Part shown: positions 24,303 to 32,597 of the stretch, one piece after another
Layout of the letters: each line of letters opens with the position of its first letter
How positions within the stretch are numbered: position 1 is the first letter of the stretch
Source: CAYPXJ01 sp964414595
GTDB lineage: Bacteria > Pseudomonadota > Alphaproteobacteria > Rickettsiales > CAIJLX01
Assembly (NCBI GenBank): GCA_964414595.1
Contig: CAYPXJ010000004.1
Location: 1-64,000 of the forward strand
Direction of reading: 5' to 3'
Length of the DNA: 64,000 bases
Made by a program: the position numbers and the translations under genes
Notes under the pieces: generated by a model
What the model saw: the letters and a program-made list of their open reading frames with translations, nothing else
Database searches by the model: none
Told to the model about the DNA's origin: nothing

Positions 24303-24997
24303 GAATAAACAATCTGATATTTTTTTTGCAGCCGCATAAGCGGTTCAGCGTAAAGCTCTTGCAAAAACGTTCTGAGCGTGGGGCGGAGCGCTACCTTTGG
24401 CCCTTCGAACACACGCTTACCCACAGCCGGATTCGCAATTAGAGGTTTTGCATCAATCCCAATATGATGGGCCACGCGCGAAAGCAATTTTTCGGGATTC
24501 GTTTTAATATCTTCATACTGCAACAGCAGCAGTTGATCGCGCGGATAAAACTGCAACCAATTATCCAAACACGCGGCGTAATCGCCGCGTGCCAAGGAAC
24601 CACTTGAACGAAAATGATCCCTAAACCATGCGTCGGATGCTTCTTCTGGCAGCATCTCCGCGCGGCCCAGCGCCATCAGCGCCGATGACCAGGCGCGGTC
24701 GATAGGGTTACGAATAATATAAAATAATTTTACGTCCGGGTATTGGCGATGAATGGTCTGAATTTTTTCTGCCGGCTGAAACGCATAAGCGGGGGTGATT
24801 TCACCATTTTTCTTGCCTGGCACCGTAAATAAATTCCGGTAACTTAACAGCGCTTCCGCGCTTGGCAAATTGGGTTGGTTATCCCAGAAATGCACTTCTT
24901 TCACCGGCGGAAATGCAATATCCGGGTGTTGTCGCAGTTGCTCATAAAGCCAGGTAGTGCCTGACTTTTGCGCGCCGATGCCAAGAAAATCGAGCAT
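24299..24997 (-). CDS. PAPS-dependent sulfotransferase
   Basis: 232 residues. The 5'-phosphosulfate loop IGAQKSGTTWLYEQL is at the N-terminus and the 3'-phosphate segment LFYIIRNPIDRAWSSAL lies near residue 100. Such enzymes move sulfate from PAPS to a sugar or other acceptor; context indicates a polysaccharide. ATG 24997 places the PAPS loop at residue 7 as in relatives; ATG 25018 (seven residues longer) falls in the loop of the upstream terminator hairpin and is less likely. Overlaps the next glycosyltransferase by 4 nt. Confidence 0.85.
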   Translation of the reverse strand: MLDFLGIGAQKSGTTWLYEQLRQHPDIAFPPVKEVHFWDNQPNLPSAEALLSYRNLFTVPGKKNGEITPAYAFQPAEKIQTIHRQYPDVKLFYIIRNPIDRAWSSALMALGRAEMLPEEASDAWFRDHFRSSGSLARGDYAACLDNWLQFYPRDQLLLLQYEDIKTNPEKLLSRVAHHIGIDAKPLIANPAVGKRVFEGPKVALRPTLRTFLQELYAEPLMRLQKKYQIVYS

Positions 24998-24999
24998 AA

Positions 25000-25034
25000 A
25001 ACAATGCGGGACTAGCATTTCTGCTAGCCCCGCA
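25000..25034 (-). terminator. Rho-independent terminator downstream of the porin
   Basis: On the minus strand a 12-bp stem TGCGGGGCTAGC/GCTAGTCCCGCA (one G-U pair) with a 6-nt loop, then TTGTTTT. It lies at the very 5' end of the sulfotransferase gene and separates it from the porin. Confidence 0.7.
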
Positions 25035-25061
25035 CAACATCTACGATTTAGGAGGTAGCTG

Positions 25062-26182
25062 TTAGAAGTTCAGTTGAACGCCCGTCATCACGAGGGTACC
25101 TTCGTTATCCACCGTCGTGCCGCCTTCATCCAAGTCGAACAAAACGAGTTCCAGATAAGGCGTCAGACCAGGTGCCAAAGCAAAATCAGCGCCGAACGAA
25201 TAGTTCGTAAATTCGTTTTCCGTCGCGCCGTATGCAACTGTGCTTTGTAAGGTATTAAAGCTGAAGCCGTAAGGGCCAGTCGCATAGCTCACACCCGCGG
25301 TCCAATAGGTTTGGTCGCCATCCGTGCCAACTGGCAGGTCGCTATCACCCCAATCGCCCCAGGAAGCTGCTACCGCGAAGCCTTCATAGCTCACCACTGC
25401 ACCCAGTGCATAGGCCATCAAATCTTCTTCGGTGGAAAGTTCTGCTTCACCAATGGTGCTGGTTGCGGAAAGACGCAGGCCGACTTTATCAAAGGTGCCG
25501 TTGTAATTCAGGCCGAGACCGAAGTATTTTCCTGATCGCCATTCGCATCACCGGTAAATTGCGCTGCTGTGCCGCCATCGCCATCATCCGGGGTGAAGCT
25601 TACACCCGCTTGGAATCCGCTGTAGATGGGCGTCAAATAGCTAACTTTTGTAGCGTCTTCACGCAAGCCCAGCGTATGTTGTGGCGGTAAATCCGGCGTA
25701 ATGATGAAGAAAGCAGAGTTGCTGAGACCATTGAAATCAATGAAATCATAAAAATCGCCGTCTGCGCCACCGGTTGCGCGCGCAATCGTCGATGCATCCA
25801 CTTTAAGCAAATGCTCCACGCCAGCATTATTTCCTAACTCAAGACGGCCAAAACCGCTTTCAAGGAATAAATAGGTTTTATCCGCATTGTTGTTGGAGCG
25901 CGGATCATCGGGGTCAGCCGTTACATCAGCCTCGAGTTCAATTTTCGCGCCGTAGGTAAGGCCGTTATCCGCCGTGCCCTGAAGCGTTACGTGAATTTCT
26001 GTATCGTTTTGGAAATGATAATCACGGCCTAAAGTGCCTGTTGAGAAGGCATCTTCTTGGCTTGCATAACCTGTTTGAAAATCAGCGAAGCCCGAAATAG
26101 TAGCTTCTAATTGCGCATGTGAAGTTGCAGGAAAAATAAGAAGAGAAGCAAGAGCAGTTGTTGCGAGGTAACGGCGAGCCAT
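25062..26182 (-). pseudogene. Outer-membrane porin, disrupted by a 1-nt frameshift
   Basis: A signal peptide (MARRYLATTALASLLIFPATSHA|QLE) and the start of a 16-strand general porin are read from 26182 to a premature stop at 25508. Shifting by one base at the TTTT run 25527-25530 restores the sequence: Glu-Lys-Tyr-Phe-Gly-Leu-Gly-Leu-Asn-Tyr leads straight into the second part, which runs to 25062 and ends in the expected C-terminal Phe (TGVQLNF), the signal read by the Bam machinery. The intact protein would be about 374 residues. One base missing from a homopolymer could be a true mutation, phase variation or a sequencing error. The gene ends before a strong terminator. Confidence 0.85.
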
Positions 26183-26291
26183 AGAATTCTCCTTTTGTTG
26201 CTAACACCGTATTGAACTATGGGTGCAGAATTCCAATAGCGGCAACCGGAAAGAAACTTTCGACCTTGTCTGATATTGCAACGCACAATAA

Positions 26292-26311
26292 ACGTTGCAT
26301 AAATGCAACGT
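26292..26311. promoter_or_regulatory. 20-bp palindrome upstream of the porin, operator candidate
   Basis: Perfect 9-bp arms ACGTTGCAT and ATGCAACGT around AA, with a further TTGCAACG half-site at 26276-26283. Located between the TonB receptor stop and the porin start. No T-run follows, so a repressor site is more likely than a terminator; the cognate regulator is unknown. Confidence 0.4.
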
Positions 26312-26324
26312 AAACGTAACAGGG

Positions 26325-28400
26325 CTACCAGCTAAATGTGAGACGCGCGTAATAGCTGCGGCCCGGCTCCAGCGAGCTGGCAAACACACGCTCATAAGCT
26401 TTATCGAACACGTTATCGATACCCACATTTATACGCAGCGCTTCAAAACCCGGCTCCGTCGGCTGGTATTGCCAATAAATATCCTGCACTGCGTAACCCG
26501 GGCGCTCCGCAGTGACGCTATTTACTTTATCATGACGTGTCGTCAGCGTGCTGCGCCATCCCGCCAAGCTATTATACTCCGGCAATTTTGCGCCCAGATG
26601 CAGGCGGAACGTCGGGGGCGTAATGTTGGTCAAGTAATTGCCATTTTGTTCGTTTTTACCGTTAGTGAAGGAAAAACTGGCATCCGCAATCCAGCGGTCA
26701 TTTTCATAATTGCCCTCCACCTCAATGCCCCACAGATTAGCATTTGGCACGTTGATATATTGCGTTGTACCACCGTTACAGCTTGCGGGTGGATTAGCGC
26801 CAAAACATGCCCCCGTGAGATTCGGTGTCGTAATAAGGCTATCGATAAAATCAGTCGCATCGGTTTGGAACCGGCTTACTTTAATTTGCGAACGATCGCC
26901 CGCTTTTATCACATCATTAAATTTCACGCCGGTACCAAACTCGAAAGATTCGCTTTTCTCCGGCCTCAGATTGGCGTTCGCTACAAAATTATTGGCAAAC
27001 GGCCCAATAAAAAAGTGCGAACCCGACGCATAAAGCTCCGTCAGGTTCGGCGCGCGGAACGCCTCCGCATAATTACCGAAGAACATCAGCCAATCGAATG
27101 GTTGATAAGTCACACCGATTTTGGGTGAGAAACGCTGTTCATCTTGATCCTGTCCTGTTTCGTCCTGCGACGCGTATTTATCAAAGCGTCCGCCCGGAAT
27201 AATAAGCAATTTCTGACCTTCTAAACCAAAGGGATCGCGTAGCTCAATTTCATCTTGAAGATACATACCGTAATAATCGGCATCAGCATTTGGTACACCA
27301 CCGCGGTCGCCTGTGCGGGAGTTGCTGCCTTTTTGCTCATCTGTGTAATATTCCAAACCGTAGGAAAGCGTTTGCCCAATATTATCCGTGGAAGCCAAGC
27401 GGCTTTGGTTATCAATATTAAACCCTAACGTATCCAACTCGCGCGTCAGCACATCGCCGATGCGATTTGTGCCTACGTTTTCGCGCAACTCTTCTGCAAC
27501 TTTTGTTCGCACTGCGTAAGTTTGCACCTTGAGTTTCAGGAGTGGATTTTCGGGGTTGTCATATTCGTAGGCAAACTTACCGGTTTGTGAAAGCACGTCC
27601 TTATCCACAAGTCCGTTCGACCCAGGGATGGTTGCAAGTTGCGGGTTGTTGGGCTCACTCGCATCGTCTTTCAGACCCTGATACGAGGCGCGCAGCGTGT
27701 GTACATCGTTAAAACTTTTGCTAAGTTTGAAAAGGCCGCTGCGCATTTTATCATCTGCATCAAGCGTGCTGCCATCACCTAGTTCAATCGTGCCGCTACC
27801 GCGCAACACCACATTTCCTAAAATGTCCCAATCACCGCTGCGGCCAAATCCCGTTGTGGATACGTAACGCTCATTATCCACGGATTGACCACCCACCGAT
27901 ACGCGCGCGCCTCGTGTTTCGCCAGGCAGCAATAAATCAGCCGCATCGACTGTATTGAAACTAATCACACCACCGAGACCACCACTCCCATACAACGAGG
28001 AAGATGGACTACGTACTACTTCAACGCTTTTAAGCAAATCCGGATCGATGAAAAACTGACCATCATGCGCGGATTGGAAATTCTGTCGCGTGCCATCAAA
28101 AAGAATCAAAATTGAATCCGCATCGAAACCTCGAATCACCGGCACCTGTCCATTTCGACGAGCGCTGCCTTGAAATTCTACACCTGGAACATTTTTCAAT
28201 ACATCTTTTGCATTACTGGCACCGGCATTTTCCGCTGAATCGACATTCACGACACTTGCCATACCCGGCACTTCAAATGTCGGACGTGCGGTGCGTGTCG
28301 CAGATACCGTTACTGTGTCTAATTTTGTTTGCGCGTGTGCCGTGCTTAAAATGGCGGCAGAAAAAAAGCTGCATGCTAGCAGCCGTAGTTTATATTTCAT
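26325..28400 (-). CDS. TonB-dependent receptor, haem/haemoglobin type
   Basis: 691-residue outer-membrane receptor. Signal peptide (about 23 residues), plug domain with TonB box-like DTVTVSATRT and VPVIRGFDADSILILFDGTRQNF, then a 22-strand barrel ending in Trp (RLTFSW). The segment FRAPNLTELYASGSHFF followed by NANLRPEKSESFEFG matches the FRAP...NPNL region of haem receptors, including the histidine between the two boxes (NPNL reads NANL). Imports haem iron with energy from TonB-ExbBD. A near-perfect Fur box lies 20 bp upstream, so repression by iron is expected; hemP elsewhere in the window fits the same role. Confidence 0.88.
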   Translation of the reverse strand: MKYKLRLLACSFFSAAILSTAHAQTKLDTVTVSATRTARPTFEVPGMASVVNVDSAENAGASNAKDVLKNVPGVEFQGSARRNGQVPVIRGFDADSILILFDGTRQNFQSAHDGQFFIDPDLLKSVEVVRSPSSSLYGSGGLGGVISFNTVDAADLLLPGETRGARVSVGGQSVDNERYVSTTGFGRSGDWDILGNVVLRGSGTIELGDGSTLDADDKMRSGLFKLSKSFNDVHTLRASYQGLKDDASEPNNPQLATIPGSNGLVDKDVLSQTGKFAYEYDNPENPLLKLKVQTYAVRTKVAEELRENVGTNRIGDVLTRELDTLGFNIDNQSRLASTDNIGQTLSYGLEYYTDEQKGSNSRTGDRGGVPNADADYYGMYLQDEIELRDPFGLEGQKLLIIPGGRFDKYASQDETGQDQDEQRFSPKIGVTYQPFDWLMFFGNYAEAFRAPNLTELYASGSHFFIGPFANNFVANANLRPEKSESFEFGTGVKFNDVIKAGDRSQIKVSRFQTDATDFIDSLITTPNLTGACFGANPPASCNGGTTQYINVPNANLWGIEVEGNYENDRWIADASFSFTNGKNEQNGNYLTNITPPTFRLHLGAKLPEYNSLAGWRSTLTTRHDKVNSVTAERPGYAVQDIYWQYQPTEPGFEALRINVGIDNVFDKAYERVFASSLEPGRSYYARLTFSW

Positions 28401-28419
28401 ATGAGATCACCCTGAGAAG

Positions 28420-28436
28420 TTGAGAATCATTATCAA
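28420..28436 (-). promoter_or_regulatory. Fur box of the TonB receptor gene
   Basis: Minus strand TTGATAATGATTCTCAA: the 7-1-7 arms TGATAAT-G-ATTCTCA differ from the consensus by one base. It begins 19 bp upstream of the ATG. Confidence 0.8.
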
Positions 28437-28472
28437 CAACCCAGGGCGTCTGTCAACTGATGATAAATGCCA

Positions 28473-29171
28473 TTATTCCGGCACGTCGATGATCAGCACT
28501 TCGCTTTCGTCGATGGCGCTTAGTTTCACCTGCTTTTCGCCGGTGTAAATGGCTCCGTCTCCGCGTATGAGCTTTTCGCCATTCACCTCCACCGCGCCTT
28601 CTGAAACGAGCAAATAGCCCGCGCCTTTGAGCGCATGTTTCACATGCGCATCTTTTTTCAAGCGCCCACCGTGAATCGTTGCATCTTGATGAATAAAAAG
28701 CGCGCCTTGTGCGGCGTCTTTTTTCTCGCCGGAAACTAATAACGAAAGCGAGTCGCCCACTTCTTTTGGAAACTGACGTTGTTCCCAACGAGGTTTCACA
28801 TTTTTGGTGTGTGGCATGATCCAGATTTGATAAAGATTCGTCGCTTCATCTTCTTCATTATGTTCCGCATGTACAATGCCCGTGCCAGCCGACATCACCT
28901 GCACATCGCCTGCGCTGGTCTTTCCCTCATTACCAAGATTATCACGATGCGTAATGGCGCCTTTGCGCACATACGTGATGATTTCCATATCGCGGTGCGG
29001 ATGAAATTCAAAACCGCTATGCGGCGCAACAATATCATCGTTAATCACGCGCAATTCACCCACGCCTTTGCGTTTTGGATCATGATACATCGCAAAGCTG
29101 AAATGGTAATGGGCATTAAGCCATCCATTATTGTAGGTTCCCAAATCGTTGTAGCGACGAATTTCAATCAT
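28473..29171 (-). CDS. Pirin-family protein (YhhW-like bicupin)
   Basis: 232-residue cupin protein of the pirin family. The metal-binding N-terminal cupin motif is intact: GFEFHPHRDMEIITYV (His, His), then HRDN and VHAEHNEEDE with the remaining His and Glu. Bacterial members such as YhhW act as quercetin dioxygenases in vitro; physiological substrates are unknown. Cytoplasmic. ATG 29171 is preceded by AGGAGAG further up and GAGAG close by. Single gene. Confidence 0.9.
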   Translation of the reverse strand: MIEIRRYNDLGTYNNGWLNAHYHFSFAMYHDPKRKGVGELRVINDDIVAPHSGFEFHPHRDMEIITYVRKGAITHRDNLGNEGKTSAGDVQVMSAGTGIVHAEHNEEDEATNLYQIWIMPHTKNVKPRWEQRQFPKEVGDSLSLLVSGEKKDAAQGALFIHQDATIHGGRLKKDAHVKHALKGAGYLLVSEGAVEVNGEKLIRGDGAIYTGEKQVKLSAIDESEVLIIDVPE

Positions 29172-29311
29172 CGTTTCTCTCTTTCTTCTCTCCTTAGTAA
29201 GAAGTAGTGTTTCGTATTAATCATTTCAACCCCGGAACGATACTTGACGATCAATACTATAAGTAGTAGATTTCATTCGACATAACACAATATCTAGCCA
29301 GGGAGGTTGTT
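29172..29311 (+). promoter_or_regulatory. Intergenic region with sigma-70-type promoter
   Basis: TTGACG (29244-29249), 17 bp, TAGATT (29267-29272), directed at the small ORF at 29312. Nothing else recognised between pirin and this ORF. Confidence 0.5.
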
Positions 29312-29422
29312 ATGTTTTATGTCGTGCTTAAAAAAGCAAAGAAACGCGAAAATCTATGGCGGCGGCCCGCGCGTGTAAAAGCAAATGCACGTTATCGCGC
29401 AGCGTTTCATTCCTGTATTTAG
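29312..29422 (+). CDS. Small basic protein, 36 residues
   Basis: Short ORF with an excellent ribosome site (GGGAGG, 6-nt spacing) and a sigma-70-like promoter in front. Product MFYVVLKKAKKRENLWRRPA and on to AFHSCI: 13 Lys/Arg, no acidic residues except Glu13. Function unknown; too short for standard gene callers. Confidence 0.45.
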   Translation: MFYVVLKKAKKRENLWRRPARVKANARYRAAFHSCI

Positions 29423-29478
29423 ACGTAAACTTTTTTAAGGGTTTTCATGTTCCCCTTGCGCCGCTATGATTCGCGGCG

Positions 29479-30576
29479 ATGAAACAAACTCTTCTTTTTG
29501 TACTTGGTATGCACCGCAGTGGAACTTCCGCTGTTACCCATGCGATTCATCAAATGGGCGCAACGCTTGGCGGCGCGATGGTGCCCAGCGGCTTTGATAA
29601 CCCGAAGGGCTTTTGGGAAAATGCGCAGTTTGTTGCCTACAATAACCAGATTTTTAACGCCTTTGATTTACACTGGGATGCTACAGTTCCTCTGCCAGAA
29701 AATTGGCTTTCGGATAAAAAAATCCAAGACTTAAAGGCGGAAGCTAGCTCGTGGCTAAAGCGATCTTTTGATGATACGGCCCTGGGCGTGCTTAAAGATC
29801 CCAGAGCGTGCCGAACCTTTTCTTTCTGGCTTGAAGCGGCACGTGATGCAGGTTTCGAAGTGTGCGCTTTGCACATTCTTCGTCCCGCCGCTCAGATTGC
29901 TCAATCTTTCCATGTGCGCGATCATTCCGCGCTCGAAAAAGGGCTCTTTCTTTTTGCCTTTCACGAATTAGAGGCGGAAAAAGCAACACGCAACATTCCA
30001 CGTCAGGTTTTGCATTTTGAAGATCTTTTTTCTGCACCGGAATCGTGTGTCGAAAAACTTTATGCGCTGCCGATCCCTTGGCCGCATAGCAAAGAAGAAG
30101 CTGTAAAAAAATTCACCTCGGTGATTGAGCCAGGCTTGCGGCACCAATCTTCTGCTTCGCTGCCTACACATGTTGATAAAGAACTTCGTGCACTTATCGA
30201 GCAAATTGAAGCACTGCTTGAAAAATGGCGTATAAGTAAAAATGCTCAAATAGACAAAGAAAATGCCGGAAAACTTTATGCGCAAACATGTGATATGGTA
30301 AATTCTGCGCGTACAAAATTTGATTTTTGGCATGCCGAATCGATGCGTTATCACGCCGCGTTATTGGAAACACATGCGCGCAATCTCACAATTCAAGAAA
30401 TGAGCGACACGGTTAAAAGTCAGGAATCGCAGATTGTTAACCACCGCATGCACGCGCAGCATTTAGAAGGTTCAAAAAACCAACTTGAACAAGAATTACA
30501 GCAGGTTTACAACTCGCTCAGTTGGAAGGTGACGGAACCGTTACGCTTTATTCGTAAAAAGTTTTTCAAAAAATAG
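29479..30576 (+). CDS. Sulfotransferase-family protein with C-terminal coiled coil
   Basis: 365 residues. The N-terminus FVLGMHRSGTSAVTHAI is a phosphosulfate-loop P-loop of the sulfotransferase superfamily, and LKDPRACRTFSFW plus ILRPAAQIAQSF lie where the 3'-phosphate site is expected. From about residue 230 a long helix/coiled coil leads to NSLSWKVTEPLRFIRKKFFKK, an ending seen in many capsule and O-antigen glycosyltransferases and probably a membrane or complex anchor. Likely modifies the same surface glycan as the 19.6-25 kb cluster. Followed 9 nt later by mscL. Confidence 0.75.
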   Translation: MKQTLLFVLGMHRSGTSAVTHAIHQMGATLGGAMVPSGFDNPKGFWENAQFVAYNNQIFNAFDLHWDATVPLPENWLSDKKIQDLKAEASSWLKRSFDDTALGVLKDPRACRTFSFWLEAARDAGFEVCALHILRPAAQIAQSFHVRDHSALEKGLFLFAFHELEAEKATRNIPRQVLHFEDLFSAPESCVEKLYALPIPWPHSKEEAVKKFTSVIEPGLRHQSSASLPTHVDKELRALIEQIEALLEKWRISKNAQIDKENAGKLYAQTCDMVNSARTKFDFWHAESMRYHAALLETHARNLTIQEMSDTVKSQESQIVNHRMHAQHLEGSKNQLEQELQQVYNSLSWKVTEPLRFIRKKFFKK

Positions 30577-30585
30577 GAAGGAACT

Positions 30586-30999
30586 ATGGGCTTCATTCAC
30601 GAATTTAAATCATTCATCTCGCGGGGCAATGTGATTGATCTCGCGGTTGGTATCATTATCGGCGCGGCATTTACCGGCATCGTCAATTCTTTGGTCTCCG
30701 ATATTATTATGCCGATTATTGGTTATTTTTCTTCCGGCATTGATTTCTCGGATCGCTTCATCAGCATTTCCGGCGGAGAATATTTAACACTGAAAGACGC
30801 AAAAGCAGCGGGTGCCGCCACCGTGAATTACGGCGTATTCATTAATACGGTCATTAATTTCCTCATCGTCGCTTTTGCGGTGTTTCTTTTGGTGAAGCAG
30901 GTAAATCGCTTCAAGCGCAAAGAAGAAGCGAAAGCGCCCACACCTCGTCAGGAAATATTGCTGGAAGAAATCCGCGACGCGCTGAAGAAGAAGAAATAA
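30586..30999 (+). CDS. mscL: Large-conductance mechanosensitive channel
   Basis: 137-residue pentameric channel that opens under hypo-osmotic shock. The family N-terminus is clear (FIHEFKSFISRGNVIDLAVGIIIGAAF) with TM1, a periplasmic loop, TM2 (FLIVAFAVFLLVKQVNRF) and the cytoplasmic charged helix ending DALKKKK. ATG 30586 is preceded by GGAAGGA. It is only 9 nt behind the sulfotransferase gene. Confidence 0.97.
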   Translation: MGFIHEFKSFISRGNVIDLAVGIIIGAAFTGIVNSLVSDIIMPIIGYFSSGIDFSDRFISISGGEYLTLKDAKAAGAATVNYGVFINTVINFLIVAFAVFLLVKQVNRFKRKEEAKAPTPRQEILLEEIRDALKKKK

Positions 31000-31042
31000 T
31001 CGGCAGATGTTTTAGCGTTCCACGCGAGCGACAATATAAAAA

Positions 31043-31366
31043 CTACTCGCCATCGGGGGCGAGCGTTACATGCAAGCCGTCCAGTTCTTCATTCAATAAA
31101 ATCTGGCAGGAAAGGCGCGAATTATCCTGCACATCAAACGCTTCATCCAGCATTTGAATTTCTTCATCCGTAGCGGGAACAAGCTTTTCCGCCCACTCTT
31201 TATCGACATAGACATGGCACGTTGCGCACGCGCAGGCACCGCCACATTCGGCCTTAATCGGCAAACCGTTATCGCGGATAATTTCCATCACACGCCAGCC
31301 TTCCGGCCCTTCCAATGTATGGTCTTTTCCTTCGCGATCCGTAACGGTGATTTTATAAATATCCAC
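31043..31366 (-). CDS. 2Fe-2S ferredoxin
   Basis: 107-residue adrenodoxin/FdxB-type ferredoxin carrying electrons for cytochromes P450, Fe-S assembly or similar. Cluster ligands are seen in AECGGACACATCHVYVD and the fourth in SRLSCQI. GTG 31366 is taken as the start, 7 nt after the FNR stop; the longer frame from 31459 lies entirely inside the FNR gene and adds residues that are foreign to the family. Adjacent FNR is the obvious electron donor. Confidence 0.9.
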   Translation of the reverse strand: MDIYKITVTDREGKDHTLEGPEGWRVMEIIRDNGLPIKAECGGACACATCHVYVDKEWAEKLVPATDEEIQMLDEAFDVQDNSRLSCQILLNEELDGLHVTLAPDGE

Positions 31367-31373
31367 TACATTC

Positions 31374-32414
31374 TCACGAAGCTGCCACGCCCAGTTTCTT
31401 ATGCAAATCGGTGCTGCTGGTAGTGTATTGGAAACGAATTTTTTGATCCGGATGAACATATTTAAAAGCCACTTGCGTCATGAGAGCCGCTTCATGGAAA
31501 CCGGAAAGAATCAGCTTCAATTTTCCTGGATAGGTATTGATATCGCCTATGGCAAAAATACCGGGCGTGCTGGTTTCAAATTTTTCCGTATCCACCGGAA
31601 TCAGATTGCGCTCAAGATTGAGACCCCAATTCGCCACTGGTCCCAATTTCATCGTCAAACCGAAGAAAGGCAGCATGCGGTCGCATTTAATATCGGTCGT
31701 GTTGCCGTCATCATGCTTTACACGAATGGCTTCGAGCGCGCCGTTATCGCCGTATAATTCGCTCACTTGTCCGGTTACGAAATCCATGGCTCCGGCCTTC
31801 ACCAATGTTTTCATTTTGTGCACCGAATCCGGCGCAGCACGGAAATCATCGCGACGATGTACCAGCGTAATATGTTTCGCGATGGGATGAAGATTGAGCG
31901 TCCAATCCAAAGCGGAGTCGCCACCACCCACAATCACCAATTTCTTATCGCGAAAATCCGCCATCTTGCGCACTGCGTAAAATACCGATTTTCCTTCATA
32001 GGCTTCGATACCGTTAATGGGCGGCTTTTTAGGAACGAAGGAACCACCACCCGCCGCAATTACGATAACTTTTGCTGTTACTTCGATGCCACCATCGGTT
32101 GCGACAGTCCAACTACCATCATCATTTTTGTTCAGGCTTTCGACCATCTGATTAAAATGAAAGGTGGGCGAAAAGGGCTTAATTTGTTCCAGCAAGCGGT
32201 CGGTCAATTCTTGCCCGGTTACAATCGGCAGCGCTGGAATGTCATAGATTGGCTTTTCGGGGTAAAGCTCGGCGCACTGGCCACCTGGCTTATCGAGAAT
32301 ATCAATTAAATGCGCCTTCATATTATTGAGGCCAAGCTCAAACACGGCAAAAAGCCCCACCGGCCCCGCACCAATGATAACGACATCTGTCGTATGTTGT
32401 TTTGTCTCTGTCAT
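31374..32414 (-). CDS. Ferredoxin--NADP+ reductase, thioredoxin-reductase-like
   Basis: 346-residue flavoprotein of the YumC type. FAD-binding VVIIGAGPVGLFAVFELG at residue 10, GGQCAELYPEKPIYDIPA, NADP-binding VIVGGGDSALDWTLNL near 165, and the C-terminal FAIGDINTYPG. It lacks the CxxC of thioredoxin reductase, as expected for this FNR class. Transfers electrons between NADPH and the ferredoxin encoded 7 nt downstream; the two form an operon. Confidence 0.93.
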   Translation of the reverse strand: MTETKQHTTDVVIIGAGPVGLFAVFELGLNNMKAHLIDILDKPGGQCAELYPEKPIYDIPALPIVTGQELTDRLLEQIKPFSPTFHFNQMVESLNKNDDGSWTVATDGGIEVTAKVIVIAAGGGSFVPKKPPINGIEAYEGKSVFYAVRKMADFRDKKLVIVGGGDSALDWTLNLHPIAKHITLVHRRDDFRAAPDSVHKMKTLVKAGAMDFVTGQVSELYGDNGALEAIRVKHDDGNTTDIKCDRMLPFFGLTMKLGPVANWGLNLERNLIPVDTEKFETSTPGIFAIGDINTYPGKLKLILSGFHEAALMTQVAFKYVHPDQKIRFQYTTSSTDLHKKLGVAAS

Positions 32415-32597
32415 GTCTCGTCTAACCTCTTAATCCGGCGCTGCTATCTAGCGAACTCGCCCTTAATTGCAAAGCTTTTTCCCATTTCGTTATTAACAAT
32501 AAAAAACTGTTAATATAAAAATTATCTATAACAAAAATGTAAAATAGATATTTTCATTAGATTTGCAATCTTTTTATCAATATCCTATTTCGTGCTC

